NCBI RefSeq assembly: GCF_003333265.1
Contig: NZ_QOLB01000073.1
Location: 1-45,960 of the forward strand
Origin: Candidatus Halocynthiibacter alkanivorans
GTDB lineage: Bacteria; Pseudomonadota; Alphaproteobacteria; Rhodobacterales; Rhodobacteraceae
Direction of reading: 5' to 3'
DNA length: 45,960 bases
Notes under the pieces: generated by a model
Told to the model about the DNA's origin: nothing
What the model saw: the letters and a program-made list of their open reading frames with translations, nothing else
Databases searched by the model: none
Part shown: piece by piece, positions 44,905-45,960 of the stretch
Position numbering within the stretch: position 1 is the stretch's first letter
Layout of the letters: each line of letters begins with the position of its first letter
Translations under genes and position numbers: made by a program

Positions 44905-45819
44905 ATGACAGATAAATTGCAGCTGAACCTCTCTGCCGCACTGGCTTCTGCGGGCGTGGCGCTGGTATTGGTGCTGGCCAAACTCTGGGCGCTTGGCGAG
45001 ACCGGCTCGCTGTCGATTGCCGCTTCGCTGGGCGACAGTGCGATGGATCTGATGGTCTCGCTGGGCGGTCTGGCGGCGATCACCTATGCCGCCCGCCCGC
45101 CGGATGAGGACCACGCGTTTGGCCATTCCTCGGCCGAAGATCTGGCCGCGCTGGGCCAGGCGATCTTTATCTTTATCACCGGGCTGGTGATTGCCGGATC
45201 TGCGCTGCTGCGGCTGAGCAACGACAACCCGCCGCCGCTGATGGCCGAGGGGCGCGGCATGGTGGTGATGGCGCTCTCGGTCACGCTGACCATTGGCCTC
45301 GTGCTGTGGCAGCGCCGGGTGGCGCGCCAGACAGGCAACCGGGTGATCCACGCTGACAGCCTGCATTACATCGGCGATCTGGTGCCCAATACCGCAACAC
45401 TTCTGGCGCTGTTCGCCTCGGCGCGCTGGGACATGGGGCAGGTCGATTCGGTGGTGGCGCTGAGCGCGGCCGGGGTGCTGGGCGCCGGCGCGCTGCGCAT
45501 CGGCAAAGGCGCCTGGGACGCGCTGATGGACCGGGCGGCACCTGACGCTCTGGTGGCGCGGATTGAAGAGATCGCCGGCAGCTGGCCCGGGGTCTACGGC
45601 TTTCATGACCTGAAAACACGCACCTCAGGCTCAAAACTGTTCATCAACCTGCATATCGAAGTTGATGGCGAACAAAGCCTGCATCAGGCGCATGATATTG
45701 GCGCTGGGCTGCGCCGCGCCATCCTGCATACTTTTCCCGAAGCCGATGTGATCATCCACAAAGACCCGGTCGGCAATGAACCCCATCCCGACGACCCGAG
45801 CAAAGCAGCAAAATCCTGA
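44905..45819 (+). CDS. Cation diffusion facilitator, FieF-like
   Basis: This 304-residue inner-membrane exporter has six predicted helices. The transport site is intact: LGDSAMD gives D44 and D48, and HADSLHYIGD gives H154 and D158. These match D45, D49, H153 and D157 of E. coli FieF. DHAFGH (D69, H70, H74) is the second site. A C-terminal cytosolic domain contains GFHDLKTRTSGSKLFINLHIEVDG. It probably exports iron or zinc using the proton gradient; the exact metal is not certain. ATG 44905 is the likely start, with a weak Shine-Dalgarno. Confidence 0.92.
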   Translation: MTDKLQLNLSAALASAGVALVLVLAKLWALGETGSLSIAASLGDSAMDLMVSLGGLAAITYAARPPDEDHAFGHSSAEDLAALGQAIFIFITGLVIAGSALLRLSNDNPPPLMAEGRGMVVMALSVTLTIGLVLWQRRVARQTGNRVIHADSLHYIGDLVPNTATLLALFASARWDMGQVDSVVALSAAGVLGAGALRIGKGAWDALMDRAAPDALVARIEEIAGSWPGVYGFHDLKTRTSGSKLFINLHIEVDGEQSLHQAHDIGAGLRRAILHTFPEADVIIHKDPVGNEPHPDDPSKAAKS

Positions 45820-45887
45820 ACACGCAGCGGGGCAGCTCTCCCGCGCCTCAGCCCCGCATCAGAGATGCGCATCCCGACTTGGGCCGC

Positions 45888-45908
45888 GCCCCGCATTCCA
45901 TGCGGGGC
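45888..45908 (+). terminator. First hairpin downstream of the cation-efflux gene
   Basis: GCCCCGCAT (45888-45896) and ATGCGGGGC (45900-45908) form a perfect 9-bp stem around TCC. Together with the next hairpin it forms a compact double stem-loop. It may end transcription or be part of a structured RNA; there is no T-run. Confidence 0.45.
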
Positions 45909-45910
45909 CA

Positions 45911-45937
45911 CAGCCTGATTGCACCGCAATCAGGCTG
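45911..45937 (+). terminator. Second hairpin, perfect 12-bp stem
   Basis: CAGCCTGATTGC (45911-45922) pairs fully with GCAATCAGGCTG (45926-45937) around ACC. It starts 2 bases after the first hairpin. What follows is cut off by the window end, so terminator or small-RNA roles cannot be told apart. Confidence 0.45.
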
Positions 45938-45960
45938 CCAGCAGTGGGCGGGTCCGGCGC

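Noticed and set aside
1-45960. tRNA, rRNA, CRISPR, insertion sequence or prophage parts
   Set aside because: No T-loop-like or repeat-spacer patterns, transposase motifs or integrase motifs were seen by eye; a dedicated tRNA and repeat scan was not possible here.

Overview
The window looks like chromosomal DNA of a marine Rhodobacterales (Roseobacter-group) alphaproteobacterium. The evidence is the high GC content, the frequent GTG starts, the short HisG paired with HisZ, a class II (B12-dependent) ribonucleotide reductase, DUF2125 and DUF1489 proteins, a Rhodobacterales-type Hint-domain protein, an extensin-like protein and a dimethylglycine/sarcosine-dehydrogenase-type demethylase. Nothing marks it as a mobile island: I found no integrase, transposase, tRNA, rRNA, CRISPR array or long repeat flanking a block of genes.

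Layout. 1-4.7 kb: the 5' part of a methyltransferase (-), gloB, clpA and a secreted M23 peptidase. 4.7-8.3 kb (-): a two-gene ion-driven motor-like module, a TolQ/ExbB/MotA-type protein followed by a MotB/OmpA-type protein with a very long coiled coil. 8.5-11.2 kb: a ChaC-type gamma-glutamylcyclotransferase, a DUF2125 protein and an extensin/M15-like protein. 11.2-14 kb (-): hisC-like aminotransferase and prephenate/arogenate dehydrogenase in overlap, then rpsD as a separate unit. 14.1-16.3 kb (-): a Hint-domain protein and an LpxR-like outer-membrane protein. 16.4-17.5 kb (-): an ArsR regulator, SRPBCC protein and YCII protein operon. 17.8-20 kb (-): nrdJ. 20.5-25 kb: DUF1489, the hisS-hisZ-hisG operon (-) and slyX. 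25.3-28.8 kb (-): dnaE. 29-33.8 kb (+): a complete BMP-type (nucleoside-like) ABC importer. 33.9-38.2 kb: a DauA-like FAD amine oxidoreductase, a frameshifted AhpD/CMD-like gene, a possible tiny secreted peptide, and the dimethylglycine-dehydrogenase-like enzyme (-). 38.4-40 kb: panC-panB. 40.1-45.9 kb: a PaaI-type thioesterase, pirin, an unknown membrane protein, a D-2-hydroxyacid dehydrogenase, a secreted SH3 protein and a FieF-like cation efflux protein.

How the genes work together. Several are tightly coupled: hisS-hisZ-hisG, hisC-tyrA and tyrA-extensin, panC-panB and the two BMP permeases overlap by 1 or 4 bases, and the ArsR-SRPBCC pair by 4. A cell-envelope theme runs through the first 16 kb (M23 peptidase, PG-anchored motor, extensin-like M15 protein, LpxR-like barrel). 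A nitrogen/one-carbon and amine theme runs through 29-38 kb (BMP importer, DauA-like dehydrogenase, dimethylglycine-dehydrogenase-like enzyme).

Most of the window is ordinary core genome. The items most worth a second look are the non-flagellar motor pair with its 14-residue coiled-coil repeat; the 12-codon ORF with an ideal Shine-Dalgarno bridging the BMP ATPase and permease; the frameshifted CMD gene; the short perfect palindromes upstream of the arsR-like gene, nrdJ and panC; and two perfect hairpins in tandem at the right edge.
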